Source of the DNA: Jaltomata sinuosa | Taxonomy: Eukaryota; Streptophyta; Magnoliopsida; Solanales; Solanaceae | NCBI GenBank assembly: GCA_003996215.1 | Contig: QJPP01003527.1 | Location: 124,001-188,000, forward strand | Length of the DNA: 64,000 nt | Direction: 5' to 3' | Notes under the pieces: generated by a model | The model's database searches: none | Told to the model about the DNA's origin: nothing | Seen by the model: only the letters and a program-made list of their open reading frames with translations | Made by a program: the position numbers and the translations under genes | Part shown: positions 49,142 through 61,462 of the stretch, piece after piece | How positions within the stretch are numbered: the first letter of the stretch is position 1 | Layout of the letters: each line of letters begins with the position of its first letter

Positions 49142-50451
49142 ACTGCTCGTAAAGGCTCGACCAACTGAACTGTACCCTGCTGAGGGCAATCTCTAGCAAA
49201 ATGACCTATCGCGCCACAAGTAAAACAAGCCTCTGACGGCCTACTCTGTCGAGATGAACCAGCAGATCTCGTATAACCACCACGGCCTGATGCCCCAGAA
49301 ACTGTACCCCTCGAAGACTGGTCGCTATAGCCAGGATGGCTGCCCTGACCCTGCTCGAACTGGGTACTACCGAAAGTCTGAAGGGAAGCCTGAACCGGTC
49401 GGCTGGACTAACCCTGGTACTGTTGTGGCTGATAACTCCGGCTCCACTGTCCAGGACCTCTACCACCATATCTGGAACCACTATAATCACCCTGATGTCG
49501 AGGCCTCTTATCTCTGGACCCCTGATCATGTCGCTGTAAGTCCTCCACAGTGCGGGCATAGTCTACAATAGCCTGGAATGACCGACCACTAGCAATCAAT
49601 ATCTCAGCTGGCTACCTGATCTCTGGCCTCAAACCCCATACAAATCTGCGAATCCTATCAGCCTCGGTAGGAATGATCATAGCTCCGAACGGTGCTAGCT
49701 GATGAAAACGGGTCTCATACTCTGAGATAGTCGTAGACCCCTGTACAAGGTGAGTAAACTGCTCCCTGCGATGCTCACGATCACTCTGAGGTAGGAACTT
49801 GGCCATAAAGGCCTCATAAAACTAAGACCAGGTCAAAGGAGGTGACGACGGTGGTCTACAAGCAACCTGAGCCCTCCACCATAACTTCGCTGGGCCCTCT
49901 AACTGATAGGTGGTATAACCAACCCCGTGAGTCTCCAACAAACCCAGATGATGCAACATCTCCTCACAGGTAGTAATAAAGTCATGTGGATCCTGCCCAG
50001 AAGTACCAGCAAACTTCGGAGGTGCTAACCTCAAAAACCTACCCAACGCCTTCTGCTCTATCTCTGTCATAACTGGGCGAGGAGCAAGAGGTTGTACAAC
50101 AGATGGAACCGGAATGACCTCCGCACGGGGAGCCATAGTAGCCGGCTGCGCACCTGAGCTCTGTACACCCAGGGCTGCCCCCTGAGCGGATGTCTGCGCT
50201 ACCTCGGAAGGCCGCTCTCCAATCACACCCAAAAGCTGTAATAGTAATCCCCGAATATCTGGAGACTGAGCTGCGACTGGAGCTGGTACTGGAGCTGGTG
50301 GTACCTGGGCTGCCCCCTGAACCACATGCTACTCGGGCTCTATCTCCACGCTAGCAGCTCTAGCAGGTGCCACTGATCGAGGGCGTCCTCGACCCCTAGC
50401 TGGAGTGGGAGGCTCATCCTCGCGTGACGCCGATGATCTCGTACGAACCAT
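49142..50451 (-). pseudogene. Element A: gag
   Basis: Starts at ATG 50451. N-terminal Arg/Pro-rich part, Ala/Pro/Gln-rich part, the gag domain (FAGTSGQDPHDFI, GPAKLWWRAQV, YETRFHQLAPF), then Gly/Gln/Arg-rich tail and one zinc knuckle CFTCGAIGHFARDC (about 49188-49229). Four in-frame TAG stops (50329-50331, about 49820, about 49610 and about 49407) with no frameshift; each fits CAG to TAG. Forms the particle that packages RNA in intact relatives. Confidence 0.87.
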
Positions 50452-50649
50452 CTACGGAAGAATGAAGTAGAATAAATGAGATCTCCAAAAACTTCAAGGG
50501 TAGTACGCACAACACAGAAGCAATGAAAGAGTCAAATTTCCTAAAATGCCACTGTAGCCTCCCAAAGATTGAGTACGGACGTCTCCGCCCCGATCCGTAG
50601 GACTCTACTAGACATTGGCTCCTGTACCGATGACACCGGTGAACCTAAA

Positions 50650-50661
50650 GCTCTGATACCA
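50650..50661 (-). other. Primer binding site of element A
   Basis: TGGTATCAGAGC on the minus strand, three bases from the LTR. Confidence 0.92.
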
Positions 50662-50664
50662 AGT

Positions 50665-53600
50665 TGTCACGACCCAATTTCTTGGTCATGATGGCACCTA
50701 CAACCCCCGGTAGGTGAACCAATCCCCGTAGCCCAGAACAGTTAGTAATGGGCTACTATCTAGAAAATAAGGGAACAAGACAAATAAAATAGATAACAAG
50801 GATATAAATATATACATATGCGAAAACTAAACCAAACCCCAAGACCTGGTATCATAGTATAGAGCTAAACTACATACATGGAGTGCAAATAAACCAAAAC
50901 TATATATACAGATGTCTCTGAATGGTAATAGAGTACATGAAGCAAAAGATAAACTAAAGCTAAGCTCCGATCGCCAAGAGCTCCCCCTCAGCCTGAAGTC
51001 GTCCACAACAGATCTCCAAGCACGAATCGCAGCGACCTAACGGCGATGGCCCACGCTAGGATCTGCACCCAAAGATGCAGGGGGTAGGGGTAAGCACCAA
51101 ATGCGAGGCATAAGGTACCCAGTAGGTATCATAGGCCGACTGGGCACATATAAGATAAAAGCGCAGTAATAGATAGAATAGAAGCAAGTAGTCACGGAAA
51201 TCAACGAAAGGTACACAGGAACTAGCCCAGAGGGAAAACAACAGAACCACATGTGAAGCTAGTAAGCAGAATATACACACCATAGGCACAGGTGAAAGTA
51301 AGAAATAACGCACCTGGGGTCCTTGCAACAACAGTGTATACAACATAAGTTGACGAAATAGACGGTATACCGGTAACCTCAAGTGTAAGAAGAAGAGAGA
51401 AAGAGTAATAATAGGCATGCTCAGAGACATGAATCAAACTCAGCTAGTCATACCAATCTCAAATCCAGAAACTAACAGTCTAGCAGTAACCAATCTCCTA
51501 CTTATCCATAATAGGGAATAATTCTATAAGTAAATAGAAAGAGTCTACCTACAGTCCCTCGGCCGCCCATACAACCGAGGAACACAAACAAGTGAATACA
51601 AACCCTCCGGCATCCCATACTACCGGAGCGTACAATCAGCAAACAACAAACAAGGGTGGAGCCTCGAACAATGAATGATATGATGCATGAATATCTCAAG
51701 TGCCATGGTATCTCTGTATGTACCTCCTCCGGCGCCGATCCGGCCCAGTAGGTAGGTTCCATGGAAGGACACTGCCCGTATACCTCTACTCCACCGTATA
51801 CCCCTCCTCCGGCACACGCAGCCCGTAGCCCCTGGCCCAGATGGCAAGGTCCATGGAGGTCCCAGACCCCATACTAAATCTCAGTATCAGAACATGTATC
51901 AAGATAGAGACCCAGTCTCGATATCAAAATAGAGACCCAGTCTCGAATATGCATGCCCAGACCCTGTCCAGGACTAAAAATAGTAGGAAAATATCTCAAA
52001 AACCCCTCCAAGGGTGCCCGGGCGTAGCCGGGTCTAAACAGTGAAAAGTCATCTCAGGTGCTCGGTCCGACCGAGGCTAAAAATCATCTCAAGTAACAAG
52101 AAAACTCAACTAGCACCCCGGCCCTACCGAGTCTAGCGATAATCATAAAACTGATGATTTTAAACATAATTTTACTTTCTTGCCCAAAAATCTCCACAAG
52201 TGAAATCAACCATTTCCAAATCATTTCCATCAAAAATGGGCCCCCGGGCCATGCAAGGTTTAGAAGACAGTGCCAGTAGGCCCGAAGCCAAAACCACAGT
52301 AAAACACGGATAAAACCTCTTTATATGCATGGAAATGGTATGATCACACACAATAGCTGCCCCGCAGCTCACAATCAACCTATCGACCCTGCACAGGCCC
52401 ACAGCTACTCAGCAAGCATAACCAGCCTAGAAGGATAATTCTATGCCCGGGACTCGCGGATATTCCCAAAATCCCACCTTCTATGTTCCAGAGTCAACAA
52501 GGCCTCACAGGACCACAAGGGTAAATAAATAAAATATATCGACAAATACTACAAACAACGGAGGAACAAAAGTAGGCGGATATGAATAAAGCGGTCGAGG
52601 TCTGTGGTACCAACCTAATAAACCAACCCAAGGATGCCCATTAATACAATTTTATTTTATATATACGGAGTCTAGGGAAAATAAACCGTAACCTACCTGT
52701 CGTCCGACGATAAGCTGCTGGAACAACGATGTCCAAGCTCGAACCACTCCGAGAAAATCCAAAACTAAATCAGAATCGGATTCGGATTTGGGATGGAACA
52801 ACTTGACGTAGATAATTGATTTTCTTTCGGAGATTAAATAAAATGCCAACCAGCCATCGAATCCCCTCCTTACCATAAAATATCAATACGTGAATCATCA
52901 ATATAATTCATGTGTTAGTGAAGAATACTTAAAGGAAAAGGATGCTGGATACAAGTTTATATTAATGGGAGGAAACGATAACTCCAACCTAACCTAACAT
53001 ATATGATGATTGTGATTAATAAATGGGTGTAGTGCTATTTGAGTAATGGTAAATTAATTGTGCACAATTGGCAGTGCAATTTACATTCTTTAGAATGTAT
53101 TAAGTAAGTTGGCAGCAATTGCCTACCACTTCAGTAGGCTTCCACGTGGGGGGGGGGGGGGTGTGTGTGTCAACACCACATCTCCCCTTATCCAATCGAT
53201 GATAGGTGGCTCTCCGCCACGTACGTACTCGGGTATTGAATAAATTCATGGTAAAATAAATATAATATTTTAAATATACCATAATTCATAGAAAATTATT
53301 TCAAACAAAACCTACTATATTATAATAATAATTTCCAACATAAATAAATTTACTAACTCCGGTAAAATATTACGGTGTATAAAAACCTTATAAAATAAAT
53401 ACATATACAATTATATCGTAACAAAATATTTTTCATAAACCTTTAAAATATTTTGAAAAGGTAATAATAATATAGTTTTTACCAAATTCAACTTTTAAAA
53501 TAAACTATTTTCAAATACGCACGATTTCGATACTCAAGAATTATCTCGGGATCCTCCCTTATTTTTTATAACTGTTTCAGAACTGGAATGGCGTCTTAAA

Positions 53601-53927
53601 ATGCGAAGTCGAGGCTTAAATCGAGTTTAACCCGACCCGGTTCGCGACCCGGTTCGCAACCCATTTTCTGCCAGACAGTCTGCGGTAAAACAGTCATAAC
53701 TTTTTACTCCGAGATCATTTGGACATGAGGTTTTGTGCATTGGAAACTAGACTCGTAGACCTTCGATTTGGTATTTCGGGGGACTTCTAACTCTTTATAT
53801 ATTGGGAGAAAAGCCCAAATACATTTTACCCAAAGTTCAGGAAATTTGTTAACGAACTTACGATAACTTTTGTCGATTTGCTTGACTTCAAAACTTATAC
53901 GTGGAAATGAACGGAAGGGTCATTACA
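50665..53927 (-). repeat. 5' LTR of element A (right in the window)
   Basis: Partner of 42284-45533. Main differences are a longer G tract (about 14) with extra GT steps at 53148-53170 and scattered substitutions. Keeps the hairpin (52061-52075) and the shared 37-bp block (53736-53772). Confidence 0.95.
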
Positions 53928-53932
53928 ATTTC
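53928..53932. other. Target-site duplication of element A, right copy
   Basis: ATTTC, identical to 42279-42283. Confidence 0.92.
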
Positions 53933-54652
53933 TTTACTTCACTTTGCTAGCAGGAGTGGCTAAACTCCCTACAACTAGGGTTGTGGGATCCATGGCAAGA
54001 GTAACAACGTAGATTCCGGGTAGCGTTGGGTTCAATATATATGTTGTCACGTGGTTAATCATTCATTTTAAAGTTTTTCTAGTGGTTGCAAACATTAGGA
54101 CATGCCTAGGTTTAATTTGCTTGAGCAAAGAGATTAAAACTGAGAAATTTGATTAACTACGAGGATTCGAGACCACCAACTCTCGTCTTATGATTAATGT
54201 TGTAACTAGATTAATCTACTTGATGTTTAGGATTGAAATAAGAAAGTTCACCTTTTCAATTTGAGAGAATTGAAAAGGAAATTCGTCTATTTGGTTGAGA
54301 AATGTTTAGATGATACCATTAAGTCAATCACATCGTGATATACATATAGAAAGAACCCGGTTAAGCTTTGAGTCGAAATTGTTACGACGCCATGGTGAAC
54401 ACTTCTCTAGTTCATTCTCATATTGATTATTACTCGTTGAAATTCGTAAATTATTATTTGCTTTGTTCAAATATTGATCACACAACCCCCCCCCCCCAAA
54501 TTACCGGAAACTATTGATTACTAGTCAACTAAGTCACTAACGACTTGATTTGCACCTTATTCCCTGTGGGATCGACCACAACCTTAGTTGGGTTCTATAT
54601 TTGACAGCGACCACTTACGCTTCGTAATTGGAGTTGTAATTTGGGCGTATCA
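53928..54652 (+). repeat. Athila-like 5' LTR, part 2
   Basis: Continues the LTR after element A and ends GGGCGTATCA just before the primer site. Includes a C tract (about 54486-54497). Confidence 0.75.
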
Positions 54653-54657
54653 AATTT

Positions 54658-54675
54658 TAGCGCCGTTGCCGGGGA
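54658..54675 (+). other. Primer binding site of the Athila-like element
   Basis: TAGCGCCGTTGCCGGGGA, one base different from the TGGCGCC form common in Athila/Tat elements. The changed base fits G to A. Confidence 0.88.
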
Positions 54676-54780
54676 GTACGGTTGTTTATTAAGCCTGGTG
54701 TATTTATTTGACTCTTAGTCATATTTCCTACTTTTACTTTTGTTTGTTGTTTTTGTTTGTTACAGGGTACAGAGTTGTGC

Positions 54781-57700
54781 ATGCCAAGTACCCGACGCTC
54801 GGGTGAACCAATATTACCTTACGATCCCAAACTTGCTAAAACGTTAAGGCGAACCATGAATGTACAACAACAAGAGGCAGCGAGACTCGCTGCAGCTCAG
54901 CAAGCCCAACAACATTTGAATGCTGGTGGTCTTGAGGACGATATTGAATTGAATGATGAGGTGTTAGTGGGTGAGGGCAGACCAGCTGATATTCTTAACA
55001 ATAATGCTCCAGCAGATCAGAGAACACAACAGCGAGGTAGAGGTCGACAACAGCCAAGGCAGTATGCTCTGGATGATTATGAGGATATCGACCTGGATGG
55101 AGTTGGCGCAACGGGTGCCATTGTTCTTCCTCCGCTAGCGCCCGGGGCCAAGTTCAACATTACTAGCACAATAATTCAGCTGTTGAACTTGCGAGGGTTG
55201 TTTCGTAGTGTGGCTGGTGATGATCCAAATCGACACCTGATGAATTTTGTAGGTATCTGCAAGTCGTTCGAATTACCTGGAGTAAGTCAGACAGCGATCA
55301 GGCTCAGGTTGTTTCCGTTGTCTCTGTCTGATGAGGCACAATTATGGTTGACAGAGCTAACCCCCAACTCTATCACAACCTTGGGAGAGTTGAAAGGAGC
55401 TTTCCTAGAAAGGTTCTTTCCTCCCTCTAGGATGATACAGTTGAGGGATCAAATTAGCAACTTCAGACAACAACCTCATGAGGCTTTACATGAGACTTGG
55501 TTGCGGTTCGTGAAGAAGCTGACACAATGGCCGATCCATCAGTTGACCGAAAATTTCTTAATGCAAACATTCTACAGGGCACTGAATTCGGCTACCAAGC
55601 CGACACTGGATAATGCAGCAGGTGGAGCGTTTATGGGTCTTACCTTTGTCGATGCCACAACTATTTTGGACCGGATCACTAAAACCAACAGGGCTTGGCA
55701 TACACGGGATACAGAGGTAGCTGCTAGTACTTATGCAGTCGGTATGTCAGCGGAACAACACAGGAAAGAGGAAGAGCGGGACCAAGATATGGCCCATCTG
55801 AAAACTTAAATGGATTTATTGACAAAACATTTACTGTCAGGAGATGTGGAGAAAGTGAAAGCTGTAGGTTCCCAAGGTAGAGCAGCAGAGTTTGAATCTG
55901 ATGAGGAGGCTAATTATTTGGGGGGTTTCCAATCCAATGGCCAAGGAAACCAAGGTCGGAATTATCAGAAGGACAACTACTATGAAAAGGCTGGCTACAG
56001 AGATCGTGATCAGGGGAACTGGAAAAATAAAACTGATAGAGGTGGGTTGTACGTACCACCTGGTAATCGAGAAAGAGCTAGCAATGAGACAGGGACGTCC
56101 AAATTAGAGAATATGATGGCGAAGATGTTGTTGAAGGTGGAATCTACTGACTCCAGAGTCAAGGAAATGAAGTCTGAATTATCATCAATAAGTCAGTTGG
56201 TGGATTCTCATTCCACCTCAATCAAGCAGCTAGAGAAACAAATGAATCAAGTCTCGGCGTCTCTAAATCAAAGGAAAACTGGTACATTGCCGAGTGACAC
56301 CATTCAGAACCCGAGAAACGACGGAAATTGTATGGTGATCACCACCAGAAGCGGTAATACATTACCAGAAGCACATCCGATAATTCAAAAGGAGAAAGAT
56401 GATGTTATTGACAAAGATGAGCTCATTATTGATGAAAAGGTATGTGATGAGGGTGTGGGTGTTCAGGTTAAAAAACCCATTTTGGTAGATGATGATTCTA
56501 AATTTCCCACGGAGAAGAGCAAGGAAGTTGAGAAACTTCCAAAACAGATGCCAAAGCCTCCTCCTCCTTTCCCTCAGAGGATCAAAAAGAAGGTGGAAGA
56601 CGGGAAATTTCACAAGTTTATCACCATGCTCAAGCAGATCTCTGTGAATATCCCTCTGGTGGATGCGCTTGAACAAATGCCCGGTTATGCCAAGTTCATG
56701 AAGGACTTGATCACAAAGAAGAGGTTGGTAAGTTTTGAACCGAAAGACAACCTCCACCATTGTAGCGCCATTTCATCAAGGTCGCTAGTCCAAAAGAAAG
56801 AAGACCCGGGTGCGTTCACTATTCCTTGCACCATAGGGGAGTTTAACTTTGCAAAAGCTCTTTGTGACTTGGGGGCTAGCATAAACCTGATGCCGTTAGC
56901 CATCTACCGGCAGTTGGGCTTAGGAGCTCCCAAACCAACGACTATGAGATTGTTGATGGCTGATAGATCGGTTAAACGGCCGGTGGGTATTTTGTACGAT
57001 GTGCTTGTGAAGGTAGGGAAATTCATCTTTCCAGCAAACTTCGTGATCTTGGACTGCAAAGTGTACTTTGAAGTCCCTATTATTTTGGGACGACCCTTCT
57101 TGGCAACCGAAAGAGTATTAGTAGATATGGAGAGCAACGAGTTGACTTTCAGGTTGAATGATGAAGTAGTGAAGTTTAATGTGTGCAAGTCAATGAGGCA
57201 ACCAAGGGACATGAATGTCGTCTCGGTTATTAATGTTGTTGACAAATCTGATGTGATTGTATCTGTTGAAGAGCGACTTGCTGTAGAGACATTGGCAGCG
57301 GTCATGATGAACTTCGATGATGATAACATCGAAGATTATGAAGAAATTTTAAATGATGTGGTTGGAATGGGGTCATATTGTTACGCCCCAAAGAAATTAG
57401 ATCTTGACTTGAAGAACAGACCGATACCTCCTGCAAAGTCTTCTATTGAGAAAGCGCCGGTATTAGAGTTGAAAGAGTTGCCAGGCCATCTGAAGTATGC
57501 ATTTTTAGGTGACAAAGATACCTTACCTGTAATCATTGCGACAGACCTTGTGGAATCACAAGTTGAAGCTTTACTATCCACACTGCGGAGCCACAAGAGA
57601 GCAATCGGCTGGACCATTGCAGATATTATTGGCATCCCACCATGTATTTGTACTCATAAGATACAGTTAGAAGAAGATTGCAATCCCACCACCGAGCACC

Positions 57701-60366
57701 AACGGAGACTAAATTTGCCAATGCAAGAGGTGGTGAAGAAAGAAATCATGAAATGGCTCGATACTGGAGTGGTTTACCCAATTTCTGATAGCAAATGGGT
57801 AAGCCCAGTGCAATGTGTTCCTAAGAAGGGAGGAATGACTGTGGTAGCCAATGAAAAGAATGAGCTGATTCCATTAAGACCTTTCACGGGGTGGCGAGTC
57901 TGTATGGATTACCGGAAGCTAAACTCCTGGACTCTCCATGATTATTTCCCCATGCCATTTATGGATCAGATGTTGGATATATTAGCTGGCAGGGGTTGGT
58001 ACTGCTTCTTGGATGGATATTCGGGGTACAACCAAATATCTATCGCCCCAGAAGATCAGGAGAAAACCACTTTCACCTGTCCCTACGGTACGTTTGCTTT
58101 TAGACGCATGCCCTTTGGTCTTTGCAATGCTCCTGCAACATTCCAAAGATGCATGATGTCTATCTTTTCTGATATGGTGGAGAACACATTGAAAGTCTTC
58201 ATGGATGACTTCTCGGTGGTGGGTGATGCATTTAATGATTGCTTGACTAATTTGGGTCAAGCATTGCAAAGGTGTGAAGACTCAAACCTCATGCTAAATT
58301 GGGAGAAATGCCATTTCATGGTGAAGGAAGGCATTGTATTAGGGCACCAGATATCTATGAGAGGTCTAGAGGTGGATAGAGCCAAGATAGAAGTCATCGA
58401 GAAACTACCTCCACCCATCTCAGTAAAGGGTGTGAGGAGCCTTCTTGGTCATGCCGGTTTCTACCGAAGATTCATTAAAGACTTCTCTAAGATTGCTAAT
58501 CCTTTGTGCAGGTTGCTTGAAAAAGAGACTAAGTTTGTATTTGATGCTGAGTGTTTGAGGGCGTTTGAGTGCCTGAAAGAGAAGTTAGTAGATGCTCCTA
58601 TTATAATTGCCCCGGATTGGTCCAAACCGTTTGAAGTAATGTGCGATGCAAGTGGTGTTGCACTTGGAGCTGTCCTGGGATAGAAGCGAGACAAACTTTT
58701 TCACCCCATTTATTATGCTAGTAAAGCATTGAATGGGGCGCAAAAGAACTACACAGTGACAGAACAGGAGCTGCTGGCTGTTGTATACACTTTTGAGAAA
58801 TTCAGAGCGTACTTACTTGGTACAAAAGTGGTGGTGCACACAGATCATGCAGCCTTGAGGTATTTAATGACCAAGAAGGATACAAAACCTCGACTAATCC
58901 GATGGGTGCTATTCTTGCAGGAATTTGACTTTGAAGTCAAAGAATGGAAAGGTTGTGAAAATCAGGTGGCGGATCATCTGTCCAGGCTTGAGAGGGAAGA
59001 GAAAGTAGTAGATGAACCGGAGATTGATGATGCTTTCCCGGATGAGCAGGTGATGGCCGCGTCACTTTATATGGTGCCTTGGTACGCTGATTTTGCAAAT
59101 TATGTGGTGAGTGACATGATCCCGGAAGATTTGAACTTCCACCAAAGGAAGAAATTTCTCCATGATGCAAGTAAGTTTTTCTGGGATGAGCCGTATTTAT
59201 TCCGATTGTGTGCGGACAACATAGTAAGGAGATGTGTACCGGAAGTGGAAATGACAAGCATCTTGCAAGCGTGTCATTCGTCCCCAGTTGGAGGACATCA
59301 TGCGGGTAATCGCACCGCCTGAAAAATCTTACAGGGTGGTTATTATTGACCGATAATCCAGAAAGATTCATATGAATTTGCCAAGTTCTGTGATCAATGC
59401 CAACGAAGAGGAGCAATCTCTCGCCGACAAGAGTTGCCCATGTCCACTATTTTGGAGGTTGAGTTGTTTGACGTATGGGGGATAGATTTCATGGGCCCTT
59501 TTGACAGTTCTTATGGGAACCGTTACATCTTGGTAGCGGTGGATTATGTTTCAAAGTGGGTAGAGGCGGTTGCTTTGGCCGATAACGAAGGCAGAAGTGT
59601 GGTGGTTTTTCTAAAAAGAAACATCTTTGCCCGGTTTGGCACCCCTCGCATAATCATAAGTGATGGAGGGTCACATTTTTGCAATAAGGTGTTCCGGGCT
59701 GCTCTAGCAAAATATGGGGTGAAGCAACACAAAGTAGCCACACCTTATCACCCCCAAACAAGCGGGCAAGTCAAAGTGTCGAACCGTGAAATTAAAGAGA
59801 TATTGGCAAAGTCTGTGAATGTGAACCAGCGATATTGGGCAAGAAAGCTGGATGACGCACTCTAGGCATACACAACAGCATTTAAAACGCCAATAGGTAT
59901 GTCTCCTTACCAATTTGTTTTTGGTAAAGCTTGTCACTTGCCCGTGGAACTTGAGCACAAAGCCCTTTGGGCGCTCAAAAAGTTAAATCTCAGTTGGAGA
60001 GATGCAGCGGAACTAAGGTTCGAACAACTGAATGAGATGGACGAGTTCCGATTGCGAGCATATGAGAGATCCGCTCTCTACAAGGAACGAATGAAGCGGT
60101 ACCATGACAGAAAAATTGAGAAAAAGGAGTTCAAGGTTGGGGACTTGGTATTGTTGTTCAACTCCAGGTTCAAATTATTTCCCGGAAAACTCAAATCCAA
60201 ATGGTCCGGACCATTCAAAGTTCACCAAGTGTTTCCATCCGGTGTGATTGAACTCGAAAATATGGACGGTGAGTTCTTCAAAGTCAATGGGCAGAGGGTA
60301 AAGCAATATCTGGGCCTCCCGGATGAGGTACATGTTATGTCTCTGGTGTATCTTGATGAAGTCTGA
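54781..60366 (+). pseudogene. Gag-pol of the Athila-like element
   Basis: One frame of 1862 codons from ATG 54781 to TGA 60366, broken only by five stops: TAA 55807, TAG 58681, TGA 59320, TGA 59347 and TAG 59863. There is no frameshift. Gag (to about 55900) has a Gln/Ala-rich start and LWLTELTPNSITT; protease has its active site in CDLGASINLMP (56867-56881); reverse transcriptase runs from about 57700 with DYRKLNSWT and catalytic FMDDF (58198-58212); RNase H starts at MCDASGVALG (about 58640); integrase includes DFMGPF, DGGSHFCNK and HPQTSGQVKVSNREI. FMDDF and the integrase text are typical of Athila. A potential acceptor (TTTGTTACAG) lies just before the start. Confidence 0.93.
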
Positions 60367-60719
60367 GTAATCAAGACACCCGCATCGTGCCGCGACGTTA
60401 AATCAGGCGTTGTATGGGAGGCAACCCATGAATTGTTGTTGTATCATGATCTTAGAAAAATTTGATTTGTTAGAATTGGTTAATTTGTGCGTTGAGTGTG
60501 CACGTACAAAAAGGTGGAAGTAACAGCATGTTCTGTCTACGAGTGAAGGTTCCTATTGGTGGGTCGTCAACTATACGACGGACCGTCACACAAACCGTCA
60601 CAAGTGGACAAATATTTATCCCCACTGTTTGGTGGTGACGGTAAGAGTGACGAACCGTCACAGACTTGGTGGACCGTCATTCCAGGCCGTCACTAAGGCA
60701 CTCACAAGGGCTCACTGTT
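60367..60719 (+). repeat. Spacer with TGACGG/CCGTCA palindromes
   Basis: Between pol and the second ORF. From about 60540 the motifs CGACGGACCGTCAC, AACCGTCAC, GGTGACGG and GACCGTCA recur every 10-30 bases up to a TATA box. More copies lie at 60738-60775 and 61220-61400. Confidence 0.8.
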
Positions 60720-60726
60720 TATATAA
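60720..60726 (+). promoter_or_regulatory. Internal TATA box before the second ORF
   Basis: TATATAA in CTGTTTATATAAGACGC, directly after the palindrome cluster and far from any LTR. A leader with a good donor site follows, so I read it as a dedicated promoter. Not proven. Confidence 0.5.
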
Positions 60727-60911
60727 GACGCACCAAGTGACGGACCGCCAGATTATTGACGGACCGTCACTTCGGCCACCACATCCCCATCGTCTTTCAC
60801 CATTCATCCAAAACGCAAGAACCAACAATTCCCCGTCGAAGAATAGGGTTGTTCATCGGTTCTTGTAAATCATAAAGGAATAAAAGTTTTCTTCTCACTA
60901 ACAAAATCAAG

Positions 60912-61458
60912 GTATGATTCTAAACTCTTCCTCGTTGGGATTATTTGAGTAGCATTATGAAGAAATACCGGAGGAAATTGTTGGGTTTGTGTATGTGTGA
61001 AAGGGTGATAATGTAAATGTTGTTGGGTATGAATGGTGTTGTTGTTTGAAATCGTAAAGCTTAACATGGGTGAAGTCTTGAGTAACCCATGAGATTAAAT
61101 ACATGATGGGTGGTGACTTTGTGAAACCAAATCCCACAAAGAATGGGAAAACCCCGAATAGAGCACAAGGTGTTCGAGGAAATGCCTCAAAGAAAGTAAA
61201 ACACACTGTCTTAAATTGATGGTTGGCATGACGTCCCGTCACACACGTGACTTCCCATCACACACGTGACTGCCCGTCACACAAGTGACTGCCCGTCATC
61301 CAAACCGTCAACAATAAATAGTTCACTATCTTAAGGTGACGGCCGGTGTGATGGTCCGTCACCCATGTGACTGACCGTCACCCAAACCGTCACTCCGAGA
61401 CAGTGGCGATAGTTGAGTGTTTTCCTGTTCTCATGTGTTTGAACTTGTTCACGTGCAG
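60912..61458 (+). other. Candidate leader intron of the second ORF
   Basis: AAG then GTATGATT donor at 60912 and TTCACGTGCAG acceptor ending at 61458, four bases before the ORF ATG. 547 bp, T-rich at its start. Contains the second CCGTCA cluster. Confidence 0.5.
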
Positions 61459-61462
61459 GTAC

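Larger units (their letters stand above)
42284..53927 (-). mobile_element. Complete chromodomain-type gypsy element A
   Basis: 11.6 kb on the minus strand: LTRs of 3250 and 3263 bp, initiator tRNA-Met primer site, gag-pol with terminal chromodomain, and a perfect 5-bp target duplication. The chromodomain and the domain order (gag, protease, reverse transcriptase, RNase H, integrase, chromodomain) place it with plant chromoviruses, probably the Tekay/Del group given the long LTRs. LTRs differ by about 1.6 % over the first 440 bases, so it is the youngest dated insertion here. The coding part has five stops and a cluster of small indels, so this copy cannot make its own proteins. Confidence 0.95.

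Noticed and set aside
45595..50451. Endogenous plant pararetrovirus
   Set aside because: Two LTRs, target duplication, integrase and chromodomain show a gypsy retrotransposon; no movement or coat protein is seen.
50650..50661. tRNA gene at the primer sites (also 326, 21996, 29995, 37969, 54658)
   Set aside because: Only the 12-18 bases complementary to a tRNA 3' end are present, at LTR borders; there is no cloverleaf.
43274..52044. Small ORFs inside the LTRs of A, B and C (for example 43274-43495, 51841-52044)
   Set aside because: They recur only because LTR sequence recurs, keep no consistent frame between copies and have no domain.
42284..53927. Claim that A moved while already broken
   Set aside because: The LTRs differ by about 1.6 %, which leaves room for roughly 40-50 later changes in the interior; the five stops could all be younger than the insertion.
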